From NCBI GenBank assembly GCA_964533705.1, contig CAZHMN010000011.1, forward strand, positions 1 through 50,319: a DNA stretch of 50,319 bases, written 5' to 3'. Below the pieces are notes generated by a model. It was not told the DNA's origin. It did no database searches and saw only the letters and a program-made list of their open reading frames with translations. The first letter of the stretch is position 1. Each line of letters starts with the position of its first letter. Both the position numbers and the translations under genes were made by a program. Origin of the DNA: CAZHMN01 sp964533705. GTDB lineage: Bacteria; Electryoneota; B3-LCP. Positions 1 to 8,534 of the stretch are shown in pieces.

Positions 1-36
1 ATCCGTAGGTCGGGGGTTCGAGTCCCTCTGGGCCCA
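1..36 (+). tRNA. tRNA, 3' part only (isotype not determined)
   Basis: The window opens inside a tRNA. A T-stem and loop are visible (GGGGG at 12-16, loop TTCGAGT, CCCTC at 24-28), followed by the 3' acceptor strand TGGGCCC at 29-35 and discriminator A36. CCA is not encoded, as in the two tRNA-Ser genes at 3.4 kb. The anticodon lies upstream of the window, so the isotype cannot be read; the matching 5' acceptor would be GGGCCCA. Confidence 0.85.
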
Positions 37-207
37 CAGTATAAAAACCATAATTATTTCCCGTCAGACCCTTCCGTATCAAAGTAGGTAAAAAGCTAAG
101 GTGTGATTTTAGTGCTGATTTAGCGAATAAAAAGTGTTAGAGCTAAGGGTGACTGTGTAGTCAGGCTTCCCCCATGGGGGAAGCGGCAAAAGCAAAAGGA
201 GTCACCC

Positions 208-567
208 CTGCCCCGCAAGAAACCCAGTTCTCCCCAAGCCGTCGTAAGAGATATCAGGCGGCAGACCCGCCGCAAGTTTTCCGCCGAAGAAAAGATTCGC
301 ATCGTCCTGGAAGGCCTGAAAGGTGAAGAGAGCATCGCCGAGCTGTGCCGCAAGGAGGGCATTAATCCCAATCTGTACTACCGCTGGTCCAAAGACTTTC
401 TGGAGGCAGGCAAGAAGCGACTGAATGGCGACACCCAGCGGGAGGCCAATTCGGACGAGGTATCCGGTCTGCGGCAGGAGAATGCCCAGCTGAAGGAAGT
501 GGTCGCCGACCTGCTTCTGAAGAACCGTCTGCTCAAAAAAAGTGCGAATGGCTGGGAATCCGAATAG
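208..567 (+). CDS. IS3-family transposase OrfA (HTH_Tnp_1)
   Basis: This frame encodes a basic N-terminus, then KIRIVLEGLKGEESIAELC and LYYRWSKDF, and ends with a leucine-rich coiled segment (LRQENAQLKEVV, LLLKNRLLKKS). That is the usual OrfA plan of a helix-turn-helix plus leucine zipper, which binds the IS ends. The frame is open from 124 but has no ATG, GTG or TTG codon. The chosen start is CTG at 208, which follows a good ribosome-binding site (AAAAGGAG, 195-202); this start is an inference. A run of seven A (535-541) near the 3' end is where a -1 ribosomal shift would enter the frame of orfB and produce an OrfAB fusion, the classic IS3 strategy. It stops at TAG 565-567, 8 bases before the orfB ATG. 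Confidence 0.7.
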   Translation: MPRKKPSSPQAVVRDIRRQTRRKFSAEEKIRIVLEGLKGEESIAELCRKEGINPNLYYRWSKDFLEAGKKRLNGDTQREANSDEVSGLRQENAQLKEVVADLLLKNRLLKKSANGWESE

Positions 568-575
568 GGTGGGCG

Positions 576-1498
576 ATGCGCTACAATCAAGCTGAGAAAC
601 AGGAGATCATCCGCCTGGTAGAGGAGTCGTCGGTATCGATCCGCAAGACTCTGGCCGAACTGGGGATCCCCCCAAATGTTTCTATAACTGGTACCGGAAA
701 TACCGGGAAGGAGGCTATGATGGCCTGGCTGACAGACCGCCGAAATCCCGTCGCTTCTGGAATCGGATTCCCGCTGAAGTCAAGCAGCAGGTGGTCGATA
801 TCGTGCTGGAATATCCGGACAAATCGCCCCGTCAGCTGGCCTGGCATATCACCGATACGCAGCACTACTTTATCTCGGAATCGTCGGTCTATCGCATCCT
901 GAAGTCGTACGATCTGATCACCGGTCCAGCCTTCATCGTGATGTCGGCGAAGGATAAATTCCAGCATCCGACCAAGCGGATCAACGAACTGTGTCAGACC
1001 GATTTCACCTACTTCAAGATCATCGGCTGGGGCTGGTATTTTCTGTCCACCGTGCTGGACGATTATTCCCGGTACATCATCACCTGGAAGCTGTTTTCCA
1101 CCATGTCGGCGAATGATGTGAAGGTGACGCTGGATCAGGCCTTAGCGGAGACCGGTGTGCAGCAGGTCCAGGTCAGGCATCGCCCCAGACTGCTGTCGGA
1201 TAACGACCCCTGCTATGTCGCCGGGGAGCTGGCCAGCTATCTGGATAAGCATGAGATGAAGCACACCAGAGGGGCCCCTTATCACCCCATGACGCAGGGA
1301 AAGATCGAGCGCTATCACCACTCACTGAAGAACGTGGTCAATCTGGATAACTACTATTTTCCCTGGGATTTGGAAAAAGAGATGGCTAAATTTGTAGAGT
1401 ACTACAACACCGAAAGGTATCACGAATCGCTGGATAATCTGACGCTGGCTGACGTCTATTACGGCCGGGGAAGGAGAATCTTAGATCAGAGGGAATGA
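576..1498 (+). pseudogene. IS3-family transposase OrfB, frameshifted
   Basis: This is the catalytic subunit of the IS. The ATG at 576 opens an N-terminal HTH region (MRYNQAEKQEIIRLVEESS) that runs out of frame after about residue 35. Moving to the -1 frame at 678-682 (GTTTC, probably once GTTTTC) restores FYNWYRKYREGGYDGLAD and continues without a break to 1498. The integrase core carries the DDE residues: D in QTDFTYF, D in LLSDNDPCY and E in GKIERYHHSLK. Without the frameshift the product would be about 308 residues, normal for OrfB. One lost T in a homopolymer is either a genuine inactivating mutation or a sequencing error. It is not a programmed site, because the programmed shift belongs at the orfA/orfB junction. 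Confidence 0.8.
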
Positions 1499-1663
1499 AT
1501 CAAGCGAAGGACATTACAGGCGAGAAAGAAGTACAACTTAAACTCTACACAAAAAGCCGCTTAAAAATGTCTTGTTTTTAGGGGTGCAGTACACTAATCT
1601 ATTTAACCCTATTTTGCAAATGCTCAAAAATGTAATGTATTATCTCTAATTAAACCCCTCAGA

Positions 1664-1692
1664 CAAAAAATGCAGCCCAGATACCGGACTGC
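1664..1692 (-). terminator. Rho-independent terminator of trxB
   Basis: Read on the minus strand, the stem GCAGTCC / GGGCTGC (7 bp, one G-T pair) with loop GGTATCT is followed by ATTTTTT. It lies about 50 bp past the trxB stop and faces the correct way. Confidence 0.75.
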
Positions 1693-1704
1693 GCTTTTTA
1701 CAGT

Positions 1705-1730
1705 GCCGTCGAGTCTCCGAACTCGACGGC
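1705..1730. repeat. Palindromic repeat, CGAGT-type family
   Basis: A perfect inverted repeat: arms GCCGTCGAGT and ACTCGACGGC around the loop CTCCGA. Related palindromes with the same CGAGT / ACTCG core occur at 33339, 43739 and 46285. It lies between the trxB stop and the trxB terminator, so it is probably transcribed in the trxB 3' UTR. Confidence 0.6.
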
Positions 1731-1742
1731 TTTCGACTTTTC

Positions 1743-2681
1743 CTATGGTTTTTCATCCCCTAAAAACCTCTCCGCATCTAATGCTGCCATGCAGCCCGTC
1801 CCCGCCGCACTGATGGCCTGTTTATAAACGTGATCCTGCACGTCCCCGCAGGCGAAAACGCCTGGTACGCTGGTTTTCGTGCTCTTGTTCTGCGTGATGA
1901 TGTAGCCGTTCTCATCCATCTCCAGTTGTCCCTTAAAAACCTGCGAATTGGGAACGTGGCCGATCGCCATAAAAACGCCTTCAGCGGGCAGCACCCGTTT
2001 GGATCCATCCCTCACGTCCTTGATTCGGACACCGGTAACCCGCAGAGGATCCTCCTCACCCAAAATTTCCTCCACCACCGAATGCCAGGCGAATTCGATC
2101 TTGGGATTTTCCATCGCCTTATCCTGCATAATCTTGGACGCCCGCAGTTCCCCGCGCCGGTGGATGATGGTGACTTTCTTCCCGAATTTTGTCAGGAAAA
2201 TGGCCTCTTCGATGGCACTGTCGCCGCCGCCCACCACGGCGATCTCTTTATCCCGGAAGAAGAACCCGTCACAGGTGGCACAGGCGGATACACCGTGTCC
2301 CATAAATTTCTTCTCGGACGGTATGTCCAGCCACCTCGCCGAAGCCCCCGTAGCGATGATCAGCGCGTCGCAAGTAAATTCACCTCCATGGGCAGTTAGT
2401 TTAAAGGGACGCGCCGAGAGATCCGCTTTGGTGATTTCATCCGCAATATACTTTGCCCCGAACCGTTCCGCCTGCTTTTTGAAGACGTCCATCAGTTCGG
2501 GTCCCATGATACCATTCACAAACCCCGGATAATTTTCCACCTCTGTCGTGATGGTGAGTTGGCCGCCGGGCTGCAAACCTTCGAAGACGACGGGTTCCAG
2601 ATCCGCTCTGGCAGCATAGATTGCCGCCGTTGATCCGGCCGGGCCGGATCCCAGGATGATCAATTGATGATGTGGAGACAT
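1743..2681 (-). CDS. trxB: Thioredoxin-disulfide reductase
   Basis: Cytoplasmic FAD enzyme that passes electrons from NADPH to thioredoxin. The 312-residue length is normal for bacterial TrxB. The FAD-binding loop GSGPAGSTAAIYAA begins at about residue 11. The redox-active pair is in CATCDG (Cys134 and Cys137). The NADPH-binding loop VVGGGDSAIEEA lies near residue 150, and the C-terminal FAD motif GVFACGDVQD is present. It is a single-gene unit with its own terminator, divergent from tadA. No thioredoxin gene is adjacent. Confidence 0.95.
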   Translation of the reverse strand: MSPHHQLIILGSGPAGSTAAIYAARADLEPVVFEGLQPGGQLTITTEVENYPGFVNGIMGPELMDVFKKQAERFGAKYIADEITKADLSARPFKLTAHGGEFTCDALIIATGASARWLDIPSEKKFMGHGVSACATCDGFFFRDKEIAVVGGGDSAIEEAIFLTKFGKKVTIIHRRGELRASKIMQDKAMENPKIEFAWHSVVEEILGEEDPLRVTGVRIKDVRDGSKRVLPAEGVFMAIGHVPNSQVFKGQLEMDENGYIITQNKSTKTSVPGVFACGDVQDHVYKQAISAAGTGCMAALDAERFLGDEKP

Positions 2682-2944
2682 ATGTTATTCCCTGGCTTTC
2701 TTTTGTGACCGAGTAAAAATAATATAACTTAAGGCGCGTTGCGATGCAACCCCTAAGGGAGATTTTTGATATTTTAACTCGGCGAAGTAGCTGCGCAAAA
2801 CTTGTTTAAATAAACGTAAAATATTTCGATAATGTTGGTCTTACGGTCGTCAAAAGGCGGATCTTCATATCAAATTGAAACGAAGCATGGGAAAATTCAC
2901 TTGCATTCAAGATTTTGATTTTGTAAATTTAAGATCTGATTTTT

Positions 2945-3406
2945 ATGAATGAAGACGAACGCTGGATGAGGGAAGCTCTGACACTTGCGCAAAGAGCCGC
3001 AATAGAGGGTGAGATCCCCGTCGGAGCTGTTGCCGTGATGAGCTCTCAGGTGTTGGGACGCGGTTACAATCGCACCGAGGCCTTACAGGATCCCACCGCT
3101 CATGCCGAAATACTGGCGATTACCTCGGCGGCGAATGCATTGGGCACCCGGCGCCTCGAAGGGGTGACTCTTTACGTTACCCTGGAACCTTGCGCTATGT
3201 GCGCAGGGGCTTTAGTATTAGCTAGAATAGACCGACTGGTCTTCGGCGCCTGGGATCCCAAAGCCGGTGCCTGCGGGACGTTGTACAACATCCCGCAGGA
3301 TGCCAGGTTGAACCACAGGATGGAAGTAGCTGGGGGGATTCTTGAAGCAGAATGCAGCTCAATCCTTAGTGCATTCTTCCAATCATTACGCAATAATCTG
3401 AGTTGA
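2945..3406 (+). CDS. tadA: tRNA-specific adenosine deaminase
   Basis: Zinc deaminase that converts adenosine to inosine at the wobble base (position 34) of tRNA-Arg(ACG). The product has 153 residues, normal for TadA. The zinc ligands and catalytic glutamate are visible: HAEI (His53, Glu55) and PCAMCAGA (Cys83, Cys86). The early EIPVGAV segment and the REALTLAQ helix are typical. The AT-rich leader shows no strong ribosome-binding site. Two tRNA-Ser genes follow within 10 bp of the stop, so co-transcription is possible. Confidence 0.93.
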   Translation: MNEDERWMREALTLAQRAAIEGEIPVGAVAVMSSQVLGRGYNRTEALQDPTAHAEILAITSAANALGTRRLEGVTLYVTLEPCAMCAGALVLARIDRLVFGAWDPKAGACGTLYNIPQDARLNHRMEVAGGILEAECSSILSAFFQSLRNNLS

Positions 3407-3415
3407 GCATATTTT

Positions 3416-3502
3416 GGAGAGGTGTCCGAGTGGCCGAAGGAGCACGCTTGGAAAGCGTGTGCGTGGGCAACTGCGCCGCGGGTTCGAATCCCGCCCTCTC
3501 CG
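3416..3502 (+). tRNA. tRNA-Ser (anticodon GGA)
   Basis: The acceptor strands GGAGAGG (3416-3422) and CCTCTCC (3495-3501) pair, with discriminator G3502. The anticodon arm CACGC-TTGGAAA-GCGTG gives anticodon GGA. A long variable arm, typical of class II tRNA-Ser, and a T-loop TTCGAAT are present. CCA is not encoded. Confidence 0.96.
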
Positions 3503-3517
3503 CGGCGCGAATACCAT

Positions 3518-3603
3518 GGAGAGGTGCCGGAGTGGTCGAACGGGGCGGTCTCGAAAACCGTTGTAGCCTCGCGCTACCGGGGGTTCGAATCCCTCCCTCT
3601 CCG
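3518..3603 (+). tRNA. tRNA-Ser (anticodon CGA)
   Basis: The acceptor strands GGAGAGG (3518-3524) and CCTCTCC (3596-3602) pair, with discriminator G3603. The anticodon loop CTCGAAA gives anticodon CGA. A long variable arm is present and CCA is not encoded. It shares its acceptor stem with the preceding tRNA-Ser gene 15 bp upstream, suggesting one transcript. Confidence 0.95.
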
Positions 3604-3665
3604 CTTGCAGATTCTACGATTGGCAAGCCTGAAACTCTTAGGGTCGGCAAATTCTGGGAAAAATC

Positions 3666-3696
3666 AAAAAGCCGAAATCAACTTCCGGCTTTTTTG
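3666..3696. terminator. Bidirectional terminator between tRNA-Ser and the ClpX-like gene
   Basis: The stem AAGCCG(AA) / (TT)CCGGCTT has an A run on the left and a T run on the right, so it can work in both directions. On the minus strand the stem includes the last codons and stop of the ClpX-like gene. On the plus strand it follows the tRNA pair. Confidence 0.75.
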
Positions 3697-5168
3697 TTCT
3701 CCTTTTTATCGTAGGCTTCCTTGATTAAGCGATCCAGCGTACCTCCGGGGTCATTCAGGATCTCCGGAGTAACCTCGAACTCACTTACCCCCAGTAACTT
3801 CACGCCATAGACGAAATCCTTCAGTTTCTGCTGTAAAAACTGGAGAATTTCCCCGTCCTTTTTCCGGGCTTCCTGCATGAGATGTCGGCGGGTGTCAGCG
3901 TGATAGGTCAATGCTACTCCCGTTTTCTCTTCGAATTCTTTCGCGAAGGTCTCCAATCCGTGCTCGAATACGATTCTTTCTATCACCTCAGGCTGCTTTT
4001 CGATTAGCTCCTTGGTCACTTTTAGTTTCTTCGCTCCAACTGAAGGCAGGCGTTTCTCGAACTTGATTAATACACGCTCGACAGCGGACAATAAACCCCG
4101 CGCACCCGTCTTTTCAGCAGCAGCCATCCTTGCCAATATTCGAAGAGCCTCATCCTCGAATTCAAGGTCAATGCCGTAAGCTCGAAATTCACGTTTTTTA
4201 ACTTGAATCACCCCGCAGTTTGGATTGGACAGAATACGGTAGAGGCTATCCTCGTTCAAGTCGTTCAGAATGACCGTTACCGGTAAGCGGCCCACGAATT
4301 CGGATTCGAAACCGTAATCAATCAAATCCTTCGTCGTAGCCTCTCGAAGCAGTTCTATTTCTTCCCGTGTCGTCATTCCCACGTCGCTCTTAAATCCCAT
4401 ACCCCTCTTGGCGATGCGCTTAGCGACGCGCTCTGCCAATCCTTCAAAAGCTCCAGAAACCACGAAAAGGATGTTGCGCGTATTGACTTTCTTTCGTTCG
4501 GCCTTACCGGTGCGCTGTGCCTGTATGACCGCTTCCATCTGGCTGGCCAGGTCGTGGGGGACTTTCATGTCCACTTCGGTTTCTTCCATCAGCTTCAACA
4601 GGTTTCGCTGCACTCCGGTGCGGCTGACGTCAGGGCCCCAACCTCCAGGCGACGCTGCGATTTTGTCAATCTCATCAATATATATAATGCCGTATTCTGC
4701 CAGATGAATGTCGCCGTCTGCTTCGCGTACCAGCTCCCTCACCAGGTCTTCCACGTCGCCGCCCACGTAACCGGTTTCGCTGAATTTGGTGGCATCCCCT
4801 TTAACGAAGGGTACGCCGATGCGGTCAGCGATCAGTTTGATGATGAAGGTTTTTCCCACGCCCGTCGGCCCGATCATCAGGATGTTGGATTTGATATTGC
4901 CCACGGTGGCGTCGTTGGCAATACCTTCCTCCTGTTCCAGACGCATGCGGTTGAAGTGAGTGCAAATCTTGGTGGCCAGTACTTCGACTGCTTCGGGCTG
5001 ATCCACTACATACTGATTCAGGTATTCCTCGAGTTCCTCGGGCTTGATGCGAAAGTCAATTGTGCCTATCCTCCGCTCGCCATCAAGACCCTCATCATGT
5101 CCGGCGACTTCGGCTTCGGGTTTGGGTATGGAGTCAAGGTGCGGTTTAAAATGAGGCTGTTTATTCAT
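3678..5168 (-). CDS. ClpX-like AAA+ unfoldase lacking the zinc-binding domain
   Basis: A 496-residue AAA+ ATPase closest in motif pattern to ClpX. It shows Walker A GPTGVGKT (100-107), the substrate-gripping pore loop GYVG (133-136), Walker B IIYIDEIDK (161-169), EFVGRLPV (290-297) and sensor-2 GARG (355-358). ClpX normally starts with a four-cysteine zinc domain; here the first 60 residues contain no cysteine. A GMGF loop at 256-259 sits where ClpX carries its IGF motif that docks on ClpP. The RKH pore loop is replaced by a longer insert ending ERKKV (about 200-228). It is the second gene of a unit with hflX, 28 bp downstream. Its partner peptidase is not in the window. Automated pipelines may call it clpX or hslU; the motifs favour ClpX. 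Confidence 0.85.
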   Translation of the reverse strand: MNKQPHFKPHLDSIPKPEAEVAGHDEGLDGERRIGTIDFRIKPEELEEYLNQYVVDQPEAVEVLATKICTHFNRMRLEQEEGIANDATVGNIKSNILMIGPTGVGKTFIIKLIADRIGVPFVKGDATKFSETGYVGGDVEDLVRELVREADGDIHLAEYGIIYIDEIDKIAASPGGWGPDVSRTGVQRNLLKLMEETEVDMKVPHDLASQMEAVIQAQRTGKAERKKVNTRNILFVVSGAFEGLAERVAKRIAKRGMGFKSDVGMTTREEIELLREATTKDLIDYGFESEFVGRLPVTVILNDLNEDSLYRILSNPNCGVIQVKKREFRAYGIDLEFEDEALRILARMAAAEKTGARGLLSAVERVLIKFEKRLPSVGAKKLKVTKELIEKQPEVIERIVFEHGLETFAKEFEEKTGVALTYHADTRRHLMQEARKKDGEILQFLQQKLKDFVYGVKLLGVSEFEVTPEILNDPGGTLDRLIKEAYDKKENKKAGS

Positions 5169-5196
5169 TTTTTATCTTTGCGGATTTAATTCTTGT

Positions 5197-6339
5197 TTAC
5201 AAACCAGCATCTGCTTGCTTATTCTGTACACGCATTTCCATAAGCCACTTCTGTTTGGTAATTCTAAGACGCTCCTTCAATGTATCAATTCCAATTCCTC
5301 GTAATGCGCTGATGAATTCCGCATCAGGGTGTTCCGCCTTGGCCCTTTCAATCTCGGCCGGGTATTCGACTTTGTCGAGCTTGTTGAACACGACTTGCAC
5401 CGGGCGGTCTTTCAAACCCATCTCTTCAAGAGTTTTGGCCACCTGCTGCATCTGGTCGGGATAATGTGGATGTGATAAATCCACAATGTGAAGCAGAAGG
5501 TCGGCTATTACCGTCTCCTCCAGAGTGGACTTGAAGGAGGCCACCAGGTGGTGCGGCAGCTTGCGGATGAAACCCACCGTATCAATCAAGAGAATCTGCT
5601 CGGTATCCCGCCCCTTCATAGACCTGACCGTGGCGTCCAGTGTGGCGAAAAGTCGGTCTTCGACGAATACTTGAGCGTCGGTAAGGGCGTTCAAAAGCGT
5701 CGATTTCCCCGCGTTCGTATAGCCCACAATGGCTATTTTGAATAGATCCCGTCTGCGCCTACGCTGGGTACTTCGTTGTCTTTCAATCCGTTTTAGTTCA
5801 TTCTTCAGCTTGGCGATGCGCGTATTCACCAGGCGGCGGTCCGTCTCGAGCTGCGTTTCACCCGGACCTCTTAAACCAATACCACCCGCCTGACGTTCCA
5901 GATGGCGCCAGCGGCCCGTCAAACGCGGGAGAAGATATTGAAGTTGAGCCAGCTCGACCTGGGTGCGGGCTTCACGAGTGCGCGCTCTGCGTGCGAAGAT
6001 ATCCAGAATCAAGCCGGATCGATCAATGACCCGCTTACCGATCATCCGTTCCAGGGCGTTAGCCTGAGCCGGACTCAGATCGTCATCGAAGATGACCAGA
6101 TCGAATTGTCCGTTGCTGGCGGCGATGTCCTGAACCTTTCCCCGGCCGATGAAGGTCGCCGGATCGGGTTTCGCGCGCATCTGGGTGAAACGTCCCACGA
6201 CTGAAGCGCCGGCAGTATCAGCTAAAAGGGCCAGTTCTTCCAGGGAATCTTCGGCTTCCCAGATTTCACATCCATCCAGGATGACACCGACCAGTGCCGC
6301 CCTCTCGGGCTGGGGCGGTGATTGGCTAAATGCTTTCAG
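5197..6339 (-). CDS. hflX: GTPase HflX
   Basis: Ribosome-associated GTPase that splits stalled or inactive 70S ribosomes. The HflX domain motifs are present: TFIGRGKVQDI, FDDDLSPAQANALE, GPGETQLETDRR, then G1 VGYTNAGKST, G3 DTVGF and G4 NKLD. The frame extends upstream past a GTG at 6198 through ADTAGASVVGRF, SLEELALL and RAALVGVILDG, which are conserved in the family, so the GTG start would cut off real protein. The frame is open to a TAA at 6370-6372 but has no ATG, GTG or TTG before 6198. CTG at 6339, just after AGAGGAGAT, is the chosen start, giving about 380 residues. A frameshift further upstream is the alternative. Confidence 0.88.
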   Translation of the reverse strand: MKAFSQSPPQPERAALVGVILDGCEIWEAEDSLEELALLADTAGASVVGRFTQMRAKPDPATFIGRGKVQDIAASNGQFDLVIFDDDLSPAQANALERMIGKRVIDRSGLILDIFARRARTREARTQVELAQLQYLLPRLTGRWRHLERQAGGIGLRGPGETQLETDRRLVNTRIAKLKNELKRIERQRSTQRRRRRDLFKIAIVGYTNAGKSTLLNALTDAQVFVEDRLFATLDATVRSMKGRDTEQILLIDTVGFIRKLPHHLVASFKSTLEETVIADLLLHIVDLSHPHYPDQMQQVAKTLEEMGLKDRPVQVVFNKLDKVEYPAEIERAKAEHPDAEFISALRGIGIDTLKERLRITKQKWLMEMRVQNKQADAGL

Positions 6340-6443
6340 ATCTCCTCTGTTGGCGAGTTCATCTCGCCGTTAAAACCAACTTATAATTAAATATACGTCG
6401 AAACTTGTTAAATGTCAAGATAGCCAGATGAGAAATCAATACA

Positions 6444-6469
6444 AAAGGGCGAGCCGCAGCCCGCCCTTA
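6444..6469 (-). terminator. Terminator of the secreted protein gene at 6492
   Basis: On the minus strand the stem AAGGGCG / CGCCCTT with a GC-rich loop is followed by TTTTGT. It lies about 25 bp past the stop codon of the upstream gene. Confidence 0.75.
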
Positions 6470-6491
6470 ATTGCTTCTTCCTTTTTCCCAT

Positions 6492-8534
6492 TTACTTCAA
6501 CAGCACCATCTTGCCGCTGGCCTTGAACTCATTGGCCACCAGGCGATAGATGTAAACGCCCGAAGAAAGAGCGGATGCGTCATAAGTAACGTTGTAGGAA
6601 CCCTGCGCCAGCCAACCGTCGGTCAGCGTGGCCACCTCCTGGCCGCGAATGTCGTAAATCTTCAGCGAGACGTTACCCGCCTCAGGCAGCGAGAAGGTGA
6701 ACTGAGTAGAAGCGTTGAACGGATTCGGGTAGTTGCCTTCAAACGCATAGGCGATTGGCTGGGATCCTTGCACAGGTTGCACGCCGACTGCTGTGGCGGT
6801 GCCGCTGATGGGCAAGAATTCCGGGTAGGGACTGGTGTCATTGTTCATGATCAGCAGATTCCCGCTCATGTCGCCTTCCTCGTTGGGCGTCCAGGTGACT
6901 TCAACTTCTTGACTGTCCAGCGTCGTCACGGTGAAGGAAGTACTGCCCACCACAATCTCATCCTCCAGACCCGAGCTGATCAGGATGTTGGTCACGATTA
7001 GATCTTCCCCACCATCATTGCATACCCAGAAATACTCGATTACCGGATCACCCACTGTGGTCTCGCCGAAATCCACCGCTTCGGGATTGAGGCGAATCAC
7101 CGGGTACGGCGGAACGGCGCTGGATTCACTGCAGTAAACGCGGATCATCCAGTCACCGGATTCGAACGGAGACCAGGATCCACCTGCGACCTGGTAAGCC
7201 GTTGGTAGCATGTGGCTGTTTGCGGCGGCACACGGCATATTATCGTCTTTGTAAATGGAGCCGGGCGATTGGTACATGTACGAAACTCCGATGCCGCCTT
7301 CGAACACGTTGATGTTCTGTGCGGTCACATCAATGGTGTTGGCGTTTGCGCTCAGAGGCCCGGTGTAGGAACCCAACGGTACGACGGAAGCCCCCATGAA
7401 ATTGACGATTTCAACCTGGCTCGAAGGAATGGCGTCGGAAATCCAGATCTGGATGGAGTCAACTTTGACCGGGTAGCTCGGGGGATCAAAGCGGTTGCCC
7501 CAACCGTTGCCGGCGGATGAAGAAACGCTGGTGTTGGATTCACCGTCATCGTATTTCAGCCAGTCGAAGCCCAGTGGTCCGATCCCCTGTTCCAATCCAG
7601 TCGTGTTGTTTTCAACCAGAGGATCATCAGCGTTCCAGACGGTGGCCGTTGCTTCATAGTATCCCGCTGGTCCCGTCGTCCACGGAGCTGGGCAGTCATG
7701 TGTGGCAGTGGCGCCCGAACTCAGGGCTCCGTAGTCTGCCGAATCGGCGAAAACAACACTACCGACCGAGTCATAGACTCTCCAGATCACCCGGTAACTG
7801 GATACGTCATCGGTGCCGACATTGGCGATCTCCGCACGGTAGGTTACTTCTTCGCCGCAATCCATGAAGAACTTCTGGGTGTTATTGAAGCAGCTAACTG
7901 CGCTCAGGTCCGTATAGGAGGCCACCTCTCCGCCGGCTCGTACGATTAAATCGCCGGGCAGGTCAAAGGACCAGGGCCCGGACTGGCTGTTCCCGTAACC
8001 GGAACGGTTCTCCGTGTTACCGTTGCTGTCCACGTAAAGAAACCATCCTTGTGTCTGCGTGCCGGTGGGGGCTGGACCGAAGATCACGAAAAAGTTCTCA
8101 CCAGCCGTAAAGGTGGGGAATGGCGTATCGAGTTCCACGTCCAGCCAGGTGTAGCCTAACCATAGAGGTCCAGGATAGTAGTAAGGCCCGGAAACCAGGG
8201 TGCCGGGTTGGCCTGCGCCGTTGTCATTGTAAATGCCGACGTTTACGCCATCCGATACACTGTTGGAATTCAGCATCTGGATGTAGATGCAGCGAACCTC
8301 GAAGTCCGATGGGGCGGTAAACCGTACGATTCCCCAGAGGTTCGTCGGTCCGTAAAGAAAATAATATCCGCCGTCATCGTATTTGATTGTATCCGGCTGC
8401 GGGCTGTCAAATGGCGGGGGCTCAATCGGTTCGCCACTCGGGCTGATCATCAGGTTGAATGCTGATGATGGAGCGGCCCACATCATCAACAAAAGGCAGA
8501 ATGCGAACAAGTAAGAGAATTTGAATCTTTTCAT
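6492..8534 (-). CDS. Secreted protein with ASH-like domain and T9SS type A sorting domain
   Basis: A 680-residue exported protein of unknown function. Residues 1-25 form a signal peptide ending PSSA. The middle contains beta-rich repeats (CARDB-like phrases such as YRAEIANVGTDDVSSYRV). A segment RLNPEAVDFGETTVGDPV begins an ASPM-SPD-2-Hydin-type immunoglobulin-like domain (about 480-590). The C-terminus is a sorting domain: YPNPFNASTQFTFSLP, then LKIYDIRGQEVATL and SSGVYIYRL, ending KMVLLK. That domain is the usual signal for export and surface attachment by T9SS in FCB bacteria. A good ribosome-binding site (AAGGAGA) precedes the ATG. It is monocistronic with its own terminator. Confidence 0.88.
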   Translation of the reverse strand: MKRFKFSYLFAFCLLLMMWAAPSSAFNLMISPSGEPIEPPPFDSPQPDTIKYDDGGYYFLYGPTNLWGIVRFTAPSDFEVRCIYIQMLNSNSVSDGVNVGIYNDNGAGQPGTLVSGPYYYPGPLWLGYTWLDVELDTPFPTFTAGENFFVIFGPAPTGTQTQGWFLYVDSNGNTENRSGYGNSQSGPWSFDLPGDLIVRAGGEVASYTDLSAVSCFNNTQKFFMDCGEEVTYRAEIANVGTDDVSSYRVIWRVYDSVGSVVFADSADYGALSSGATATHDCPAPWTTGPAGYYEATATVWNADDPLVENNTTGLEQGIGPLGFDWLKYDDGESNTSVSSSAGNGWGNRFDPPSYPVKVDSIQIWISDAIPSSQVEIVNFMGASVVPLGSYTGPLSANANTIDVTAQNINVFEGGIGVSYMYQSPGSIYKDDNMPCAAANSHMLPTAYQVAGGSWSPFESGDWMIRVYCSESSAVPPYPVIRLNPEAVDFGETTVGDPVIEYFWVCNDGGEDLIVTNILISSGLEDEIVVGSTSFTVTTLDSQEVEVTWTPNEEGDMSGNLLIMNNDTSPYPEFLPISGTATAVGVQPVQGSQPIAYAFEGNYPNPFNASTQFTFSLPEAGNVSLKIYDIRGQEVATLTDGWLAQGSYNVTYDASALSSGVYIYRLVANEFKASGKMVLLK

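Larger units (their letters stand above)
134..1550 (+). mobile_element. IS3-family insertion sequence
   Basis: This element has the IS3 layout: a short HTH orfA, a DDE orfB in the -1 frame, and imperfect terminal inverted repeats. The left end starting GTGTTAGAGCTAAGG at 134 matches the reverse complement of the right end (GTGTAGAGTTTAAG, ending at 1550) apart from a 1-base gap and a few mismatches. Both ends are flanked by AAAAA (129-133 and 1551-1555), which would fit a 5-bp target duplication, although a low-complexity match is weak evidence. OrfB carries a frameshift, so this copy is probably inactive, unless a base was lost from a T run during assembly. The element sits just downstream of a tRNA gene. 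Confidence 0.8.

Noticed and set aside
120..590. Two minus-strand ORFs opposite the start of the IS
   Set aside because: They are antisense to orfA, which has clear OrfA sequence, and carry no recognisable motif.
1..1550. Integrative element using the tRNA end as attachment site
   Set aside because: No duplicated tRNA end and no integrase; the IS3 ends explain the insertion.
1830..2532. Plus-strand ORFs of 189 and 194 residues across trxB
   Set aside because: Shadows of trxB, whose minus-strand product has all family motifs.
3678..5168. Assignment as HslU
   Set aside because: HslU has GPTGVGKTEIARRLA and an I-domain layout; here GYVG, FVGRLPV and GARG with the GMGF loop follow ClpX.
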